From contig NZ_CP081966.1 of the NCBI RefSeq assembly GCF_019823065.1, positions 1,391,001 to 1,455,000 of the forward strand: a DNA stretch of 64,000 nucleotides, given 5' to 3'. The position numbers were made by a program, and so were the translations under genes. Below are positions 9,149-18,789 of the stretch, in pieces (within the stretch, counting starts at the first letter, position 1; the number at the start of each line of letters is the position of its first letter). The DNA is from Pseudomonas mosselii (lineage in GTDB: Bacteria; Pseudomonadota; Gammaproteobacteria; Pseudomonadales; Pseudomonadaceae). Under the pieces are notes generated by a model that had not been told where the DNA came from, ran no database searches, and saw only the letters and a program-made list of their open reading frames with translations.

Positions 9149-9693
9149 TGGGTGAAGAGTCCGTTGAATCCCGAAAGCGCCATGGCCATCACGCCGCTGC
9201 CGATCAGCTTCACAGGCAAGCCGCGCAGGGCTGCGGGTATTTCCCCATGGTGGCAGCGGGCGTCAAGGTCGGCATACAGCATGAGGGCCAGCCAGAATCC
9301 CAGTGCACTGATGACAGCCCACACCAGCACTCTCCATCCGTCTGCATCGTCGTTGGCAAGCTGTAACAGCAAGCCTAGCACCACGGCGTTTGCGCTCAGC
9401 AAGGGTTGCAGGCCGTGCATGGGCCAGCTTGGCCGAAAGCGTCGGAGCAGGTTTGGCAGTGTCCAGGCCAGTGCCGTCAGCAAGGGCAGGAAAATGAACA
9501 ATTGCAGGTTCTGCAACTCCATGGGTGCGAGAAATTGCCGGTGCAGCCAGGCGCCGACAGGCAGCGTAACGAGGATCATCAGGGCCGAACACAGGCCCAA
9601 TGCATGCAGGCGCGCACGCTCGATCGGCTCGGCCTGCAGGACCAGGTGATTGACCAGCGCGGCGCTGACCAGGATCAGGACGTAGTCACTCAT
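9145..9693 (-). CDS. rnfA: RnfA-like membrane protein lacking cluster cysteines
   Basis: A 182-aa protein with about six membrane helices, starting MSDYVLILVSAALVNHLVL like RnfA/RsxA and ending SGVMAMALSGFNGLFTQ. In working RnfA a GLCP motif after the first helix and a TNCAVLG motif after the fourth provide two cysteines for the membrane [2Fe-2S] cluster. Here the first region reads LQAEPIERARL and the second SANAVVLG, so both cysteines are absent. It is the first gene of the rnf-like unit, 89 bp after metG, with a strong hairpin in the gap. Confidence 0.8.
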   Translation of the reverse strand: MSDYVLILVSAALVNHLVLQAEPIERARLHALGLCSALMILVTLPVGAWLHRQFLAPMELQNLQLFIFLPLLTALAWTLPNLLRRFRPSWPMHGLQPLLSANAVVLGLLLQLANDDADGWRVLVWAVISALGFWLALMLYADLDARCHHGEIPAALRGLPVKLIGSGVMAMALSGFNGLFTQ

Positions 9694-9751
9694 GGCGATG
9701 CCGAAAGCGGGAGGGTGCCGTCATTATCGGACAGCGGGCGGCAGATGCAAC

Positions 9752-9775
9752 TGCCCCGGCCATTTGGCCGGGGCA
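9752..9775. terminator. Perfect 10-bp hairpin between metG and the rnf-like genes
   Basis: TGCCCCGGCC / GGCCGGGGCA with a 4-nt loop follows the metG stop on the minus strand. No clear U-tract follows, so it may be a weak terminator, an mRNA 3'-end stabiliser or an attenuating structure before rnfA. Confidence 0.55.
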
Positions 9776-9782
9776 GGAGGGC

Positions 9783-11825
9783 TTACTTGATGCGCTGGCC
9801 TGGCTTGGCGCCGCTGTCAGGGCTGAGCAGGTAGATTTCTTCACCACCGGGGCCGGCGGCCATGACCATGCCCTCGGAAACGCCGAAACGCATTTTGCGC
9901 GGCTTGAGGTTGGCCACCATCATGGTCAGGCGGCCTTCCAGCAGGGAAGGTTCCGGGTAGGCCGATTTGATGCCCGAGAACACGTTGCGACGCTCGTCGC
10001 CGATGTCCAGGGTCAGCTGCAGCAGCTTGTCGGCACCGGGCACGGCTTCGGCCTTGACGATCAGCGCCACGCGCAGGTCGACCGCGGCGAAGGTGTCGAA
10101 TTCGATCTCGGCCGACAGCGGGTCCTTGACCAGCTCGCCATTGCCCGTCGGGGCGGCCTTGGCTTCGGCAGCCAGCAGGTCTTCCTTGCTGGCGGCGACC
10201 ATGGCCTCGACCTTGGCCGGCTCGATGCGGCTCATCAGGGCCTTGAACGGGTTGAGCTGATGGTTTTCCAGGCGCGACAGGTGGTCGTCCCAGGTCAGCG
10301 GGGCGACGTTGAGGAACGCCTCGGCATCCGCTGCCAGCAGCGGCAGCACCGGCTTGAGGAAGATTACCAGCTGGCGGAACAGGTTGACGCCCTGGGCGCA
10401 GATGGCCTGCACCTCGTCCTGCTTGCCCTCCTGCTTGGCCAGCGACCAGGGCGCCTTGTCGGCGATCCAGGCGTTGGCGCGGTCGGCCAGGGCCATGATT
10501 TCGCGCATGGCGCGGCCGAAGTCGCGGGCCTCGTAGGCCTCGGCGATCGACGGCGCGGCGGCGAGGAAGGCCTCGGTCAGTTCGGGCGCGGCATCGCCGG
10601 CAACCATCACGCCATCGTTGCCCTTGTGGATGAAGCCGGCGCAGCGGCTGGCGATGTTGACCACCTTGCCGACCAGGTCGGAATTGACCTTCTGCACGAA
10701 ATCCTCGAGGTTCAGGTCGAGGTCATCGACGCCGCGACCCAGCTTGGCGGCGTAGTAGTAGCGCAGGTATTCCGGCTGCAGGTGGTCGAGGTAGGTGCGC
10801 GCCTTGATGAAGGTGCCGCGCGATTTCGACATTTTTGCGCCGTTGACGGTCAGGTAGCCGTGCACGTTGACCGCGGTCGGCTTGCGCAGGCCCGCGCCTT
10901 CGAGCATCGCCGGCCAGAAAAGCGCGTGGAAGTTGACGATGTCCTTGCCGATGAAGTGGTACAGCTCGGCCTTGGAGCCTTCGTTCCAGAACGCGTCGAA
11001 GTCCAGCTCCGGGCGGCGGGCGCAGAGGTTCTTGAAGCTGGCCATGTAGCCGATCGGCGCGTCCAGCCAAACGTAGAAGTACTTGCCCGGTTCGCCCGGG
11101 ATCTCGAATCCGAAGTACGGCGCGTCACGGGAGATGTCCCATTCCTGCAGGCCCGAGTCCAGCCATTCGGCGAGCTTGTTGGCCACCGCGTCCTGCAGGG
11201 TGCCGCTGCGGGTCCACTGCTGCAGCATGGCCTGGAAGTCCGGCAGCTTGAAGAAGAAGTGCTGCGAGTCGCGCAGCACCGGGGTGGCGCCGGAGATCGC
11301 CGACTTGGGGTTCTTCAGTTCGGTGGGGGCGTAGGTGGCGCCGCATTTCTCGCAGTTGTCGCCGTACTGGTCCTCGGCCGCGCACTTGGGGCAGGTGCCC
11401 TTGATGAAACGGTCGGCGAGGAACATGCCCTTCTCGGGGTCGAAATACTGGGTGACCGAACGGTTGGCGATATGCCCGGCGTCGCGCAGACGGGTGTAGA
11501 TCAGGCTCGACAGCTCACGGTTCTCCTCGCTGTGCGTGGAGTGGTAGTTGTCGAAGTCGACCAGGAAGTCGGCGAAGTCGGCGCTGTGCTCGGCCTGGAC
11601 GTTGGCGATCAGCTGCTCCGGGGTGATGCCTTCCTTTTCCGCGCGCAGCATGATGGCCGAACCGTGGGCGTCGTCGGCGCAGACATAGATGCACTGGTTG
11701 CCGCGCAGCTTCTGGAAGCGCACCCACATGTCCGTCTGGATGTACTCCAGCATATGGCCAAGGTGGATCGATCCATTGGCATAGGGCAGGGCGCTGGTGA
11801 CGAGAATCTGACGTGGCTCGGACAT
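9783..11825 (-). CDS. metG: Methionyl-tRNA synthetase
   Basis: A 680-aa class I aminoacyl-tRNA synthetase that charges methionine tRNAs. The HIGH-type motif is SIHLGH in [15 protein letters not shown], the zinc knuckle is the [18 protein letters not shown] region, and the KMSKS loop is KMSKSRGT. The C-terminal domain of about 110 residues (from [15 protein letters not shown]) is the OB-fold tRNA-binding/dimerisation module. I take the start at 11825 ([18 protein letters not shown]); a longer frame upstream lacks family similarity. Diverges from apbC. Confidence 0.98.
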   Translation of the reverse strand: MSEPRQILVTSALPYANGSIHLGHMLEYIQTDMWVRFQKLRGNQCIYVCADDAHGSAIMLRAEKEGITPEQLIANVQAEHSADFADFLVDFDNYHSTHSEENRELSSLIYTRLRDAGHIANRSVTQYFDPEKGMFLADRFIKGTCPKCAAEDQYGDNCEKCGATYAPTELKNPKSAISGATPVLRDSQHFFFKLPDFQAMLQQWTRSGTLQDAVANKLAEWLDSGLQEWDISRDAPYFGFEIPGEPGKYFYVWLDAPIGYMASFKNLCARRPELDFDAFWNEGSKAELYHFIGKDIVNFHALFWPAMLEGAGLRKPTAVNVHGYLTVNGAKMSKSRGTFIKARTYLDHLQPEYLRYYYAAKLGRGVDDLDLNLEDFVQKVNSDLVGKVVNIASRCAGFIHKGNDGVMVAGDAAPELTEAFLAAAPSIAEAYEARDFGRAMREIMALADRANAWIADKAPWSLAKQEGKQDEVQAICAQGVNLFRQLVIFLKPVLPLLAADAEAFLNVAPLTWDDHLSRLENHQLNPFKALMSRIEPAKVEAMVAASKEDLLAAEAKAAPTGNGELVKDPLSAEIEFDTFAAVDLRVALIVKAEAVPGADKLLQLTLDIGDERRNVFSGIKSAYPEPSLLEGRLTMMVANLKPRKMRFGVSEGMVMAAGPGGEEIYLLSPDSGAKPGQRIK

Positions 11826-11983
11826 GGTGGCTCGGCTACTTATCTGGCTACGGGGTAAAAATGAGGGTGATCGGCCACTATAAAGGGCTGGCGAATTTAT
11901 TTCACCCCAAGGACGCATCTGCTGACGATTGACGGGTTAGCATAGGCGCCTGTTCCGTATCCAGTTTGCCAATGGGAGCCTCC

Positions 11984-13078
11984 ATGAGTGCCGTCACCCG
12001 TGCCGCCGTCGAAGGCGTGCTTCGCCAGTACACCGACCCCTACCTGAACCAGGACCCGGTCAGCGCCGGTTGCGTGCGCGCCATCGACATCCAGGGCGGG
12101 CAGGTCAGCGTGCAGTTGCAGTTGGGGTATGCCGCCGGCCTGTTCAAGGGCGGCTGGGCGCAGGTGCTGCAGACCGCGATCGGCAACCTCGATGGCGTTG
12201 CCTCGGCGAGCGTGAGCATCGACTGCGTGATTGCCACCCACAAGGCTCAGGCCCAGGTGCCGGCCATGGCCAACGTGAAGAACATCATCGCCGTGGCCTC
12301 GGGCAAGGGCGGGGTCGGCAAGTCGACCACCGCCGCCAACCTGGCCCTGGCCCTGGCCCGCGAGGGCGCCCGAGTGGGTATTCTTGATGCCGACATCTAT
12401 GGCCCGAGCCAGGGGGTGATGTTCGGCATCGCCGAGGGCACCCGTCCGCAGGTGCGCGATCAGAAGTGGTTCGTGCCGATCAAGGCCCATGGCGTCGAGG
12501 TCATGTCCATGGCGTTTCTCACCGACGACAACACGCCGATGGTCTGGCGTGGCCCGATGGTCTCCGGGGCATTGCTGCAACTGGTGACCCAGACCGCCTG
12601 GGACGACCTCGACTACTTGGTGATCGACATGCCGCCGGGCACCGGCGACATCCAGCTGACCCTGGCGCAGAAGGTGCCGGTGGCAGGCTCGGTGATCGTC
12701 ACCACGCCCCAGGACCTGGCGTTGCTGGATGCGAAGAAAGGCGTGGAGATGTTCCGCAAAGTCAACATCCCGGTGTTGGGCGTGGTCGAGAACATGGCCG
12801 TGCATATCTGCTCCAACTGCGGCCATGCCGAGCACCTGTTCGGTGAAGGTGGTGGCGAGAAGCTGGCCGTGCAGTACGGCGTCGACCTGCTGGCGTCGCT
12901 GCCGCTGTCGATGCTGATCCGCGAACAGGCCGACAGCGGCAAGCCGACCGCCATCGCCGAGCCGGAAAGCCAGATCGCCATGGTCTACCAGGAGCTGGCG
13001 CGGCAGGTGGGGGCGCGGATCGTGCTGCAGGAAGCGGCGGCGCCGGCGATGCCGAGCATTACCATCAGCGAAGACTGA
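11984..13078 (+). CDS. apbC: Iron-sulfur cluster carrier ATPase (Mrp/ApbC)
   Basis: A 364-aa P-loop ATPase of the Mrp/NBP35 family that carries [Fe-S] clusters to apoproteins in the cytoplasm. An N-terminal MIP18-like region (about 1-90) precedes the deviant Walker A motif SGKGGVGKST; DADIYGPSQG and DMPPGTGD are switch motifs, and CSNCGH supplies the C-x-x-C pair for bridging cluster binding. ATG at 11984 has GGGAG 6 nt upstream. It is divergent from metG, an arrangement common in Pseudomonas. Confidence 0.96.
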   Translation: MSAVTRAAVEGVLRQYTDPYLNQDPVSAGCVRAIDIQGGQVSVQLQLGYAAGLFKGGWAQVLQTAIGNLDGVASASVSIDCVIATHKAQAQVPAMANVKNIIAVASGKGGVGKSTTAANLALALAREGARVGILDADIYGPSQGVMFGIAEGTRPQVRDQKWFVPIKAHGVEVMSMAFLTDDNTPMVWRGPMVSGALLQLVTQTAWDDLDYLVIDMPPGTGDIQLTLAQKVPVAGSVIVTTPQDLALLDAKKGVEMFRKVNIPVLGVVENMAVHICSNCGHAEHLFGEGGGEKLAVQYGVDLLASLPLSMLIREQADSGKPTAIAEPESQIAMVYQELARQVGARIVLQEAAAPAMPSITISED

Positions 13079-13087
13079 CGCGTCACC

Positions 13088-13127
13088 TGTAGGAGCGGCC
13101 CTTTCGCGACACAAGGCCGCTCCTACA
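13088..13127. repeat. REP-type palindrome
   Basis: Arms TGTAGGAGCGGCC and GGCCGCTCCTACA are perfectly complementary with a 14-nt loop. This GTAGGAGCGGCC variant of Pseudomonas REP lies right after apbC. Confidence 0.85.
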
Positions 13128-13157
13128 AGGGCCGGCGGATAGCTTTTGAACAGGCAC

Positions 13158-13188
13158 AAAAAAACCCGCCAATGGCGGGTTTTTTTTG
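13158..13188. terminator. Bidirectional terminator between apbC and the cold-shock gene
   Basis: An ACCCGCC / GGCGGGT stem with a 3-nt loop lies between an A-run and an eight-T run. It serves both convergent genes. Confidence 0.9.
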
Positions 13189-13210
13189 AAAGCGAAGAAG
13201 CGAGATCGAC

Positions 13211-13420
13211 TTAGGCGATCTGAACTTCTTCAGCCTGCATGCCTTTCTGGCCGCGGGTAGCGACGAAAGTAACAGCCTGGCCTTCTTTCAGGGTTTTGAA
13301 GCCGTCAGCTTGGATGGCTTTGAAGTGCACGAACAGGTCGTCGCCCGACTGAGGGGTGATGAAGCCGTAGCCCTTCTCATCGTTGAACCACTTGACAACA
13401 CCGGATTGACGGTTGGACAT
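13211..13420 (-). CDS. Cold-shock domain protein
   Basis: A 69-aa single OB-fold nucleic-acid-binding protein of the CspA family. RNP1 reads KGYGFI and RNP2 reads LFVHF; the N-terminal [15 protein letters not shown] is nearly invariant in the family. Such proteins melt RNA secondary structure in the cold or during growth transitions. The minus-strand leader upstream of 13420 is long (over 150 nt to the next feature), as is common for csp genes whose mRNA leader controls translation. Which paralogue this is cannot be decided from the sequence alone. Confidence 0.95.
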   Translation of the reverse strand: MSNRQSGVVKWFNDEKGYGFITPQSGDDLFVHFKAIQADGFKTLKEGQAVTFVATRGQKGMQAEEVQIA

Positions 13421-13749
13421 TTTTCTGTCTCCTTGGACAAAGTTGATAACGGTCAGGAAACACCCTGACCGGGACTGAGCGCAAAGAGAGCAGAAAATTC
13501 AGCGATGGGCCGATCAGGATCGTGCATCAAACTAGAGATTCTCGGTGTCACGTGCAGCACAGTGGCGCCACCTTAACCCACTTTCCACAACCTGCCAATG
13601 GCCAAGAAGCGCTTTGATGAAATTCGGATCGGCGGCCTGTACAGGCCCCGTCCGGCGCGGGATAGGGCGAGGAAACTTTAACCTGGGCGTTGGGACCGGT
13701 AAGATGCACCTCTCGTTTTTTACCCCGCACTCTTCAGGACACCCCCGCC
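13421..13749. other. Divergent intergenic region (csp leader and dcd promoter)
   Basis: These 329 bases lie between the start codons of the cold-shock gene and dcd. The half next to the csp gene contains CTTTGTCC and AAACACCC-like stretches and no ORF, and probably is the transcribed csp leader. I see no confident promoter boxes. Confidence 0.5.
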
Positions 13750-14316
13750 ATGAGCATCAAATCGGACAAGTGGATTCGCCGCATGGCGCAGGAACACGGC
13801 ATGATCGAACCGTTCGTCGAGCGCCAGGTGCGCGGCGAGCAGGACAGCCGGGTCATTTCCTTCGGTGTCTCCAGCTATGGCTACGACGTACGCTGCGCCG
13901 ACGAATTCAAAGTCTTCACCAACATCAACTCGGCCACCGTCGATCCGAAGAACTTCGATGCCGGCAGTTTCGTCGACATCAAGAGTGACGTGTGCATCAT
14001 TCCGCCGAACTCCTTCGCCCTGGCCCGCACCGTCGAGTATTTCCGCATTCCGCGCGACGTGCTGACCATCTGCCTGGGCAAAAGCACCTACGCCCGTTGC
14101 GGCATCATCGTCAACGTCACGCCGCTTGAGCCCGAGTGGGAAGGCCATGTGACCCTGGAGTTCTCCAACACCACCACGCTGCCGGCGAAGATCTACGCCA
14201 ACGAAGGCGTGGCGCAGATGCTGTTCCTGCAGTCCGACGAGGAATGTGAAGTGTCGTACAAGGACCGTGGTGGCAAGTACCAGGGCCAGCGCGGCGTCAC
14301 CCTGCCGCGCACCTGA
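13750..14316 (+). CDS. dcd: dCTP deaminase
   Basis: A 188-aa trimeric enzyme converting dCTP to dUTP, the main source of dUMP for thymidylate synthesis. The N-terminal [13 protein letters not shown], the SSYGYDVR motif, the nucleotide-binding GKSTYARCG (Ser/Arg) and the [16 protein letters not shown] segment containing the catalytic Glu are all standard. The length equals that of family members. An in-frame upstream extension to 13690 is not supported. It is divergent from the cold-shock gene. Confidence 0.97.
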   Translation: MSIKSDKWIRRMAQEHGMIEPFVERQVRGEQDSRVISFGVSSYGYDVRCADEFKVFTNINSATVDPKNFDAGSFVDIKSDVCIIPPNSFALARTVEYFRIPRDVLTICLGKSTYARCGIIVNVTPLEPEWEGHVTLEFSNTTTLPAKIYANEGVAQMLFLQSDEECEVSYKDRGGKYQGQRGVTLPRT

Positions 14317-14409
14317 GCCGACAAAGCGCGGGAATTGTTTCCGCGCCCGGCACTCCAACGAGAAGTCCTGGCGCGCATGCCGTGCGCCGGGCCTCGTCAG
14401 GAGCCGCCT

Positions 14410-14652
14410 ATGAAAATCGACCCCGCAATCAGTGCCAAGCTGGCCGTCCTGCAGCCGAACCAGATCGGATTGCTGGCCTGGTCGCTGATGGCCCATCCGC
14501 CGATCCACACACCACTGCCGATGCAGGCCGGTGGCGTGCCGCACCAGCCCGATCCCGACACACCGCAGCCGCCGGAACCAGGTGAGCACCCACCGAGGGA
14601 GCCGGGCGAGCCGACCCTGCCCGATGAGCCGCCTCCCGCCCCAGTGGCCTGA
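14410..14652 (+). CDS. Small proline-rich hypothetical protein (80 aa)
   Basis: 80 codons with AGGAG 6 nt before the ATG. Residues 1-35 look folded (MKIDPAISAKLAVLQPNQIG, then LLAWSLMAHPP), while residues 36-80 are a Pro/Glu-rich low-complexity tail (PQPPEPGEHPPREPGEP). I do not recognise a characterised family. The gene follows dcd and ends only 6 bp before the stop of the convergent aspartoacylase-family gene. The Pro-rich tail may be disordered or a partner-binding stretch. Confidence 0.65.
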   Translation: MKIDPAISAKLAVLQPNQIGLLAWSLMAHPPIHTPLPMQAGGVPHQPDPDTPQPPEPGEHPPREPGEPTLPDEPPPAPVA

Positions 14653-14658
14653 TTTGTC

Positions 14659-15774
14659 TCAGTTGCCCAGCAGATAGCCGCTGCGGCAAACCTGTGCGCC
14701 GGCCACATGGGCAACCACCATGCCCGCCGTGGCCATGCGCCTGATGCTGCGCGCGTAGAGCAGGCCGGCCTGGGTATTGCGCAGAGGGGTGACCCGGTCG
14801 TTGAGCGGGTCGATGACCTCGGCTATCAGCTCTCCGGCTTGCAGGTACTGGCCGGGCGCGGCGTGGAACACCAGCAGCCCGCCAAGCGGTGTCATGACCG
14901 GCTCCACGGCCGCCAGCGGCGTCGCCGGGTGAACCAATGCGGGCAGCGGGGCCGGCTGGCCCTCGATGATCCCGGCATGGGTAAGGAAGTCGAGGATCGC
15001 CTGGCAGTCCCGGGTCGCCAGGGGGTGGCTGACATCGGCCTGGCCGCGCAGCTCGATGGTCACCGAGAAACTGCCCTGGGGGATCGGGAAGCGTTTGGCG
15101 AAGCGCTGCTGCAGCTGCCACCACACCAGGCTGAAACACTCATCGAACGACTGTCCACCCGAGTCGGTGGCCAGCAGGCTGGCCTGCACGCCTAGGTAGC
15201 GGGCCAGCGGCTCGACCTGGGGCCAGGCTTCCGGCGTGGTATACAGATGCTCGACCGCCTCGAAGTCGCAGTGCAGGTCGAGGACCATGTCGGCGTCGCA
15301 GGCCAGGCGTTGCAGGGTCAGGCGCTGCGACTGCAGCGGCGTGTTCGCGGGGTGGGCATCCAGGCCCCGGCGCAGGTATTCGCGAATCAGCGCCAGGTTG
15401 TGCGCCGGATCCTGGGTGAGATGGCCTTCGATCTGGTCACCGATGCTGTCGGACAAGTCGACGAACTTGCGGTTGAAGTTTTCACCGCTTTGCAGTTCGA
15501 AACGGCCCAGCGGCGCGTCCAGCAGCACCTGTTCCAGGCCCACCGGGTTGGCCACCGGTACGAGGATGATCTCCTTGCGCAAGCGGCCCTGCTGCTCCAC
15601 TTCCCCGAGTCGCTGCTTCAGGTGCCAGGCCACCAGCATGCCCGGTAGCTCGTCGGCGTGCAGCGAGGCCTGGATGTACACCTTGCCGGCGCCACGCGGG
15701 CCGAAGTGGAAGCTGTGCAGCTGGCGGGCGATACCCGGGACAGGGGAGAGCAGGTCGTGGGTCGATTGGTGCAT
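14659..15774 (-). CDS. Succinylglutamate desuccinylase/aspartoacylase family protein
   Basis: A 371-aa M14-like zinc hydrolase. The zinc motif H-x-x-E is seen in SLHADELPGM near residue 38 and the third ligand in LDLHCDFEAVEH near residue 145; FSVTIELRG near residue 230 carries the expected catalytic Glu. The C-terminal 90 residues form a beta-rich, lipoyl-like domain typical of the proteobacterial subgroup. Members remove acyl groups from amino-acid derivatives, but the substrate of this subgroup is not established. It is encoded alone, upstream of and in the same direction as nothing obviously related. Confidence 0.88.
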   Translation of the reverse strand: MHQSTHDLLSPVPGIARQLHSFHFGPRGAGKVYIQASLHADELPGMLVAWHLKQRLGEVEQQGRLRKEIILVPVANPVGLEQVLLDAPLGRFELQSGENFNRKFVDLSDSIGDQIEGHLTQDPAHNLALIREYLRRGLDAHPANTPLQSQRLTLQRLACDADMVLDLHCDFEAVEHLYTTPEAWPQVEPLARYLGVQASLLATDSGGQSFDECFSLVWWQLQQRFAKRFPIPQGSFSVTIELRGQADVSHPLATRDCQAILDFLTHAGIIEGQPAPLPALVHPATPLAAVEPVMTPLGGLLVFHAAPGQYLQAGELIAEVIDPLNDRVTPLRNTQAGLLYARSIRRMATAGMVVAHVAGAQVCRSGYLLGN

Positions 15775-15949
15775 GGTGGTCCTGATATCAGCGTTTTAGG
15801 GCGAAGGCTGGGATCAAGGATAGAAGCATAACTTCGGGAGTGGCGCACTATTCGGATCGCGGGGCGCAAGGGAGCCAGGCGATGACTCGGTATCGGCCAT
15901 GAGATCGAGCGCCGCCAGCGCGACGCTTGATCTCGGACTGCCAAATGAG

Positions 15950-18385
15950 CTACTTGCCAGGCACCAGGGTCAACCGCTGGCTGCCATAGGCCCGGGCAAA
16001 GTTCTGTGGTTGCAGCGGCAGGCTGCTGAAACGGCCTTTGAACCAGGCATCGAGCCCGTCGCTGTAGTGGCGGCTGGCCGGGTTGCCGGACTGGCCGTTG
16101 CTGGTCAGTACCTGCAGCGGTTCGGCCTGGCCGAAGTCGACGATCATGCGCGCCGAGGCCGGCAACTGAGTGTCGAAGCCGCTCCCCAAGGCATAAGGCG
16201 TCAGGGCCAGGGTGCTGAAGTCGCCTCCCGCCGCCAGGGGCGCGCGGTCGAGCTTGTCGCCCAGTCCGTGATAGGTCGGTGCCGGCCAACGGTAATGGTG
16301 CAGCTTGCCCCATTGCCAGGCACGGCGATCCGCGCCTAGCTGAGCGGTGCCGGCATCCACCGCGGCGGCCAGGCTGCGGGCGAGAATGGTCGGCTTGTCT
16401 TCCTTCTGCGGCGTGCCGCGATCATCCCAGAACGGGCTGTCCTCGCGCCCCAGCAGGTGATCGACCTGGGCGGAGTAGGAGAGCTGGGCATTGCCGACGA
16501 AGGCCTGCCAGGCCGGGCTGGATTCCGGGCCCAGTTCGTCGAGGAAGGTCCGCCGGGTGACCGCCTGCAGGAACAGTTCATACAGCGCGGCATCGGCCGA
16601 CACCGGGCTCAGCCGGCCATCGAAGGCCTTGAGCCGGGCCAGGGCATCGCGGGCCTTGTCGCGCTGCCCGGCGGGCAGGGCATCGATGGCCTGCTTGAGC
16701 GGCTGGGCCATGCCGGGCGCGTCGAACATCTGCTTGAGCTTGTCGGCCAGCAGCGTCACCTGGTCGTTCTGCAGGGCCATCAGGCTGCGGCTGTCGTGAC
16801 GACCGTTGCCGGCCAGCTGGGCCATGCGCTCGGCACGCTCGGGGTAGTACCAACTGCTCGACAGCTGCATGCCATAGCCCTTGGGCAGGCTGCGCTGGTT
16901 GGCGTGACCGATGAAGCCGGCGGGCGGATCCTGGTCGTAGGGGTGCAGCATCGGGTCGGCGTAGCCGTCCCAATCATAACGCCCGTCCCAGCCCGGCGAG
17001 GGCAGCAGGCCCTGGCCTTCGCGGCGGTTGGGGTAGCGGCCACTGACCTGCCAGCCGATGTGCTGGGGCTCGGCGAACACGAAGTTCAACGCCGCCGCAG
17101 CGACCTCGCGGGTGCTGTCGAAGGCGCGCTCGATGTTCTGCGCGCGGGTCAGGTCGAACAGCGCGTCGAGGCTGCGATCCTCCTTGAGCTGCGGTAGGTG
17201 CAGGGCCAGGGCCAGGCTGCCATGGCCTGGCAGCAGGGTGCCATGGCGGGTGTCGTACATGACCTCGCGCTGCGGGCGCTGGCCGCGGACGAAGAAGGTT
17301 TCATTGCGTGCGCGGGCCTGCTGCCACTTGCCGTCAGCGAGGTAGCTCAGCTGGCTGCCCTGGCGGCGTACCTGCTCGAGGAACAGGTCCTGGTTGTCGG
17401 CCATCACCGCGCTGCTGCTCCAGGCCAGCTTGCCGTTGTAGCCGGCCAGCACGATCGGCAGGCCTGGCAGCGACAGGCCGGCGACCCGGTACTTGGTGGT
17501 ATGGATCTGCACCGGGCTCAGTGCCCAGGCGGCGCGGCTGTCGCTGGCCAGCAGGCTATTGCCGCTGCGGCTGCGCTGGGGCGTCAGGGCCAAATTGGCC
17601 GAGCCGGGGGCGCCCAGCAGGCCGAGGTCGGCCAGTTGCTGGCCGGCGGCGGTGAGTGCGCCGAGCCCTGGCAGTTGGCTGGTCAGGTTCACGCCCTTGA
17701 GTTTGTCGAGCTCGCCCTCGGCCAGTGGCTCGTCGGGGGCGCCGGGCAGCAGCCAAGCGAGTTTGTCGGCACCGACCTTCTGCGCCAGGGTCAGGGCCGA
17801 CAATTCCTCCTGCAGGTTCACCGACTGGCTGAAGGCGTAGAGGTTGAAGATCAGTGCCGAGTCCTCGGGCTTCCAGTATTCCGGGCGGTAGCCGCTGCGG
17901 GCGAGCTCGCCCGGCAGCTTGTCGCGGTAGCGGAACAGGTAGGCGTTGACCCCGCGGGCGTACACCTCGAAGAAGCGCTTCAGGCGCGGCGAGGCATCGG
18001 CATACAGCTGGCCGGCGCTCTGCTTGAGGTTGGCGGCGCGCATCAGGCGATCAATCTCCAGGGCATCGGCCCCGGCCAGCTCGGCCAAGCGCCCCTGGGC
18101 CAGCAGGCGCATGGCGACCATCTGCTCGATGCGATCCCCGGCGTGCAGGTAGCCCAGGCTGAACAGCGCGTCATGGAAGCTGCTGCTTTCGATCAGCGGC
18201 GCGCCCATCGCGTTGCGCCGAACCGAGACGTTCTGCGCCAGGCCCTTGAGCGGTTGGACGCCCGTCGTCGGCAGCACACTGTCCTGGTGACCACCCATCT
18301 GGCAGCCGCCGAGTGCGAGCAGGCCTAGCAACGCGGCAGCACTGCCGAGGCGGAGAGGGAAGGGCGGAAGGACGGGGGCGGCCAT
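15950..18385 (-). CDS. quiP: Penicillin-acylase-family lipoprotein, QuiP-like N-acyl-homoserine lactone acylase
   Basis: An 811-aa Ntn-hydrolase precursor. The ATG at 18385 has AGGAG 7 nt upstream. A signal peptide ends in the lipobox LGGC at Cys28. The alpha chain includes [20 protein letters not shown], then a spacer, and the likely self-processing site Gly261/Ser262 in [13 protein letters not shown], followed by the beta chain with [20 protein letters not shown] and [16 protein letters not shown]. Collinearity over the full length with P. aeruginosa QuiP, an acylase that degrades long-chain AHL signals, is my recollection. The nucleophile context SANLA departs from the usual SNxW. Substrate is inferred. 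Confidence 0.75.
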   Translation of the reverse strand: MAAPVLPPFPLRLGSAAALLGLLALGGCQMGGHQDSVLPTTGVQPLKGLAQNVSVRRNAMGAPLIESSSFHDALFSLGYLHAGDRIEQMVAMRLLAQGRLAELAGADALEIDRLMRAANLKQSAGQLYADASPRLKRFFEVYARGVNAYLFRYRDKLPGELARSGYRPEYWKPEDSALIFNLYAFSQSVNLQEELSALTLAQKVGADKLAWLLPGAPDEPLAEGELDKLKGVNLTSQLPGLGALTAAGQQLADLGLLGAPGSANLALTPQRSRSGNSLLASDSRAAWALSPVQIHTTKYRVAGLSLPGLPIVLAGYNGKLAWSSSAVMADNQDLFLEQVRRQGSQLSYLADGKWQQARARNETFFVRGQRPQREVMYDTRHGTLLPGHGSLALALHLPQLKEDRSLDALFDLTRAQNIERAFDSTREVAAAALNFVFAEPQHIGWQVSGRYPNRREGQGLLPSPGWDGRYDWDGYADPMLHPYDQDPPAGFIGHANQRSLPKGYGMQLSSSWYYPERAERMAQLAGNGRHDSRSLMALQNDQVTLLADKLKQMFDAPGMAQPLKQAIDALPAGQRDKARDALARLKAFDGRLSPVSADAALYELFLQAVTRRTFLDELGPESSPAWQAFVGNAQLSYSAQVDHLLGREDSPFWDDRGTPQKEDKPTILARSLAAAVDAGTAQLGADRRAWQWGKLHHYRWPAPTYHGLGDKLDRAPLAAGGDFSTLALTPYALGSGFDTQLPASARMIVDFGQAEPLQVLTSNGQSGNPASRHYSDGLDAWFKGRFSSLPLQPQNFARAYGSQRLTLVPGK

Positions 18386-18501
18386 GACTAGGCTCCTGCA
18401 GGGCGTGGCGGGGTTCTGAAAGGCGCTAAGGTAGTGAGCGCGCAGTCGCCGTGCAAGGTGCCGGGGAGCTTTATTTACCAGTGGTCGTGCTGGTATGTGC
18501 G

Positions 18502-18560
18502 GATCGCGGGCCAAGCCCGCTCCCACGACGATTTGCCGGGGAGCGGGCTTGACCTGCGAT
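18502..18560. repeat. REP pair
   Basis: Two opposing REP units, with cores ATCGCGGGCCAAGCCCGCTC and GAGCGGGCTTGACCTGCGAT, are separated by about 20 bp. They lie upstream of the acylase gene, on the 3' side of the SEC-C gene. Confidence 0.85.
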
Positions 18561-18578
18561 GGCCTGATTTGACGTCGA

Positions 18579-18782
18579 TCAGGCGCCGTGGCACTTCTTG
18601 AATTTCTTCTCGCTGCCGCACGGGCAAGGGTCGTTGCGGCCGACGTCCTTCAGGGCGTTGCGCACCGGCTCCTGGTGGCCGTGGTTGCAGTGCGGGCCGT
18701 GTACATGGCCATGGTCGTGGGCGTGGTGATGGTCGTGACCGTGATTGCAGTCGGGGCCATGGACATGGGGTTGCTGGGTCAT
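18579..18782 (-). CDS. His-rich SEC-C motif small protein
   Basis: A 67-aa protein with 15 histidines. Residues 5-37 contain two near-repeats, HGPDCNHGH and HGPHCNHGH, separated by a [11 protein letters not shown] linker: a candidate metal-binding region. Residues 48-66 form a SEC-C zinc motif, [19 protein letters not shown], like that at the C terminus of SecA. It is the last gene of a four-gene operon (20244 to 18579), starting 7 nt after the preceding stop. The operon also encodes a second SEC-C protein. A role in zinc handling or ribosome/Sec association is only a guess. Confidence 0.88.
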   Translation of the reverse strand: MTQQPHVHGPDCNHGHDHHHAHDHGHVHGPHCNHGHQEPVRNALKDVGRNDPCPCGSEKKFKKCHGA

Positions 18783-18789
18783 TGCGGGG

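Noticed and set aside
10260..11858. Plus-strand 532-codon frame opposite metG.
   Set aside because: Antisense shadow of metG; no start signal or domain.
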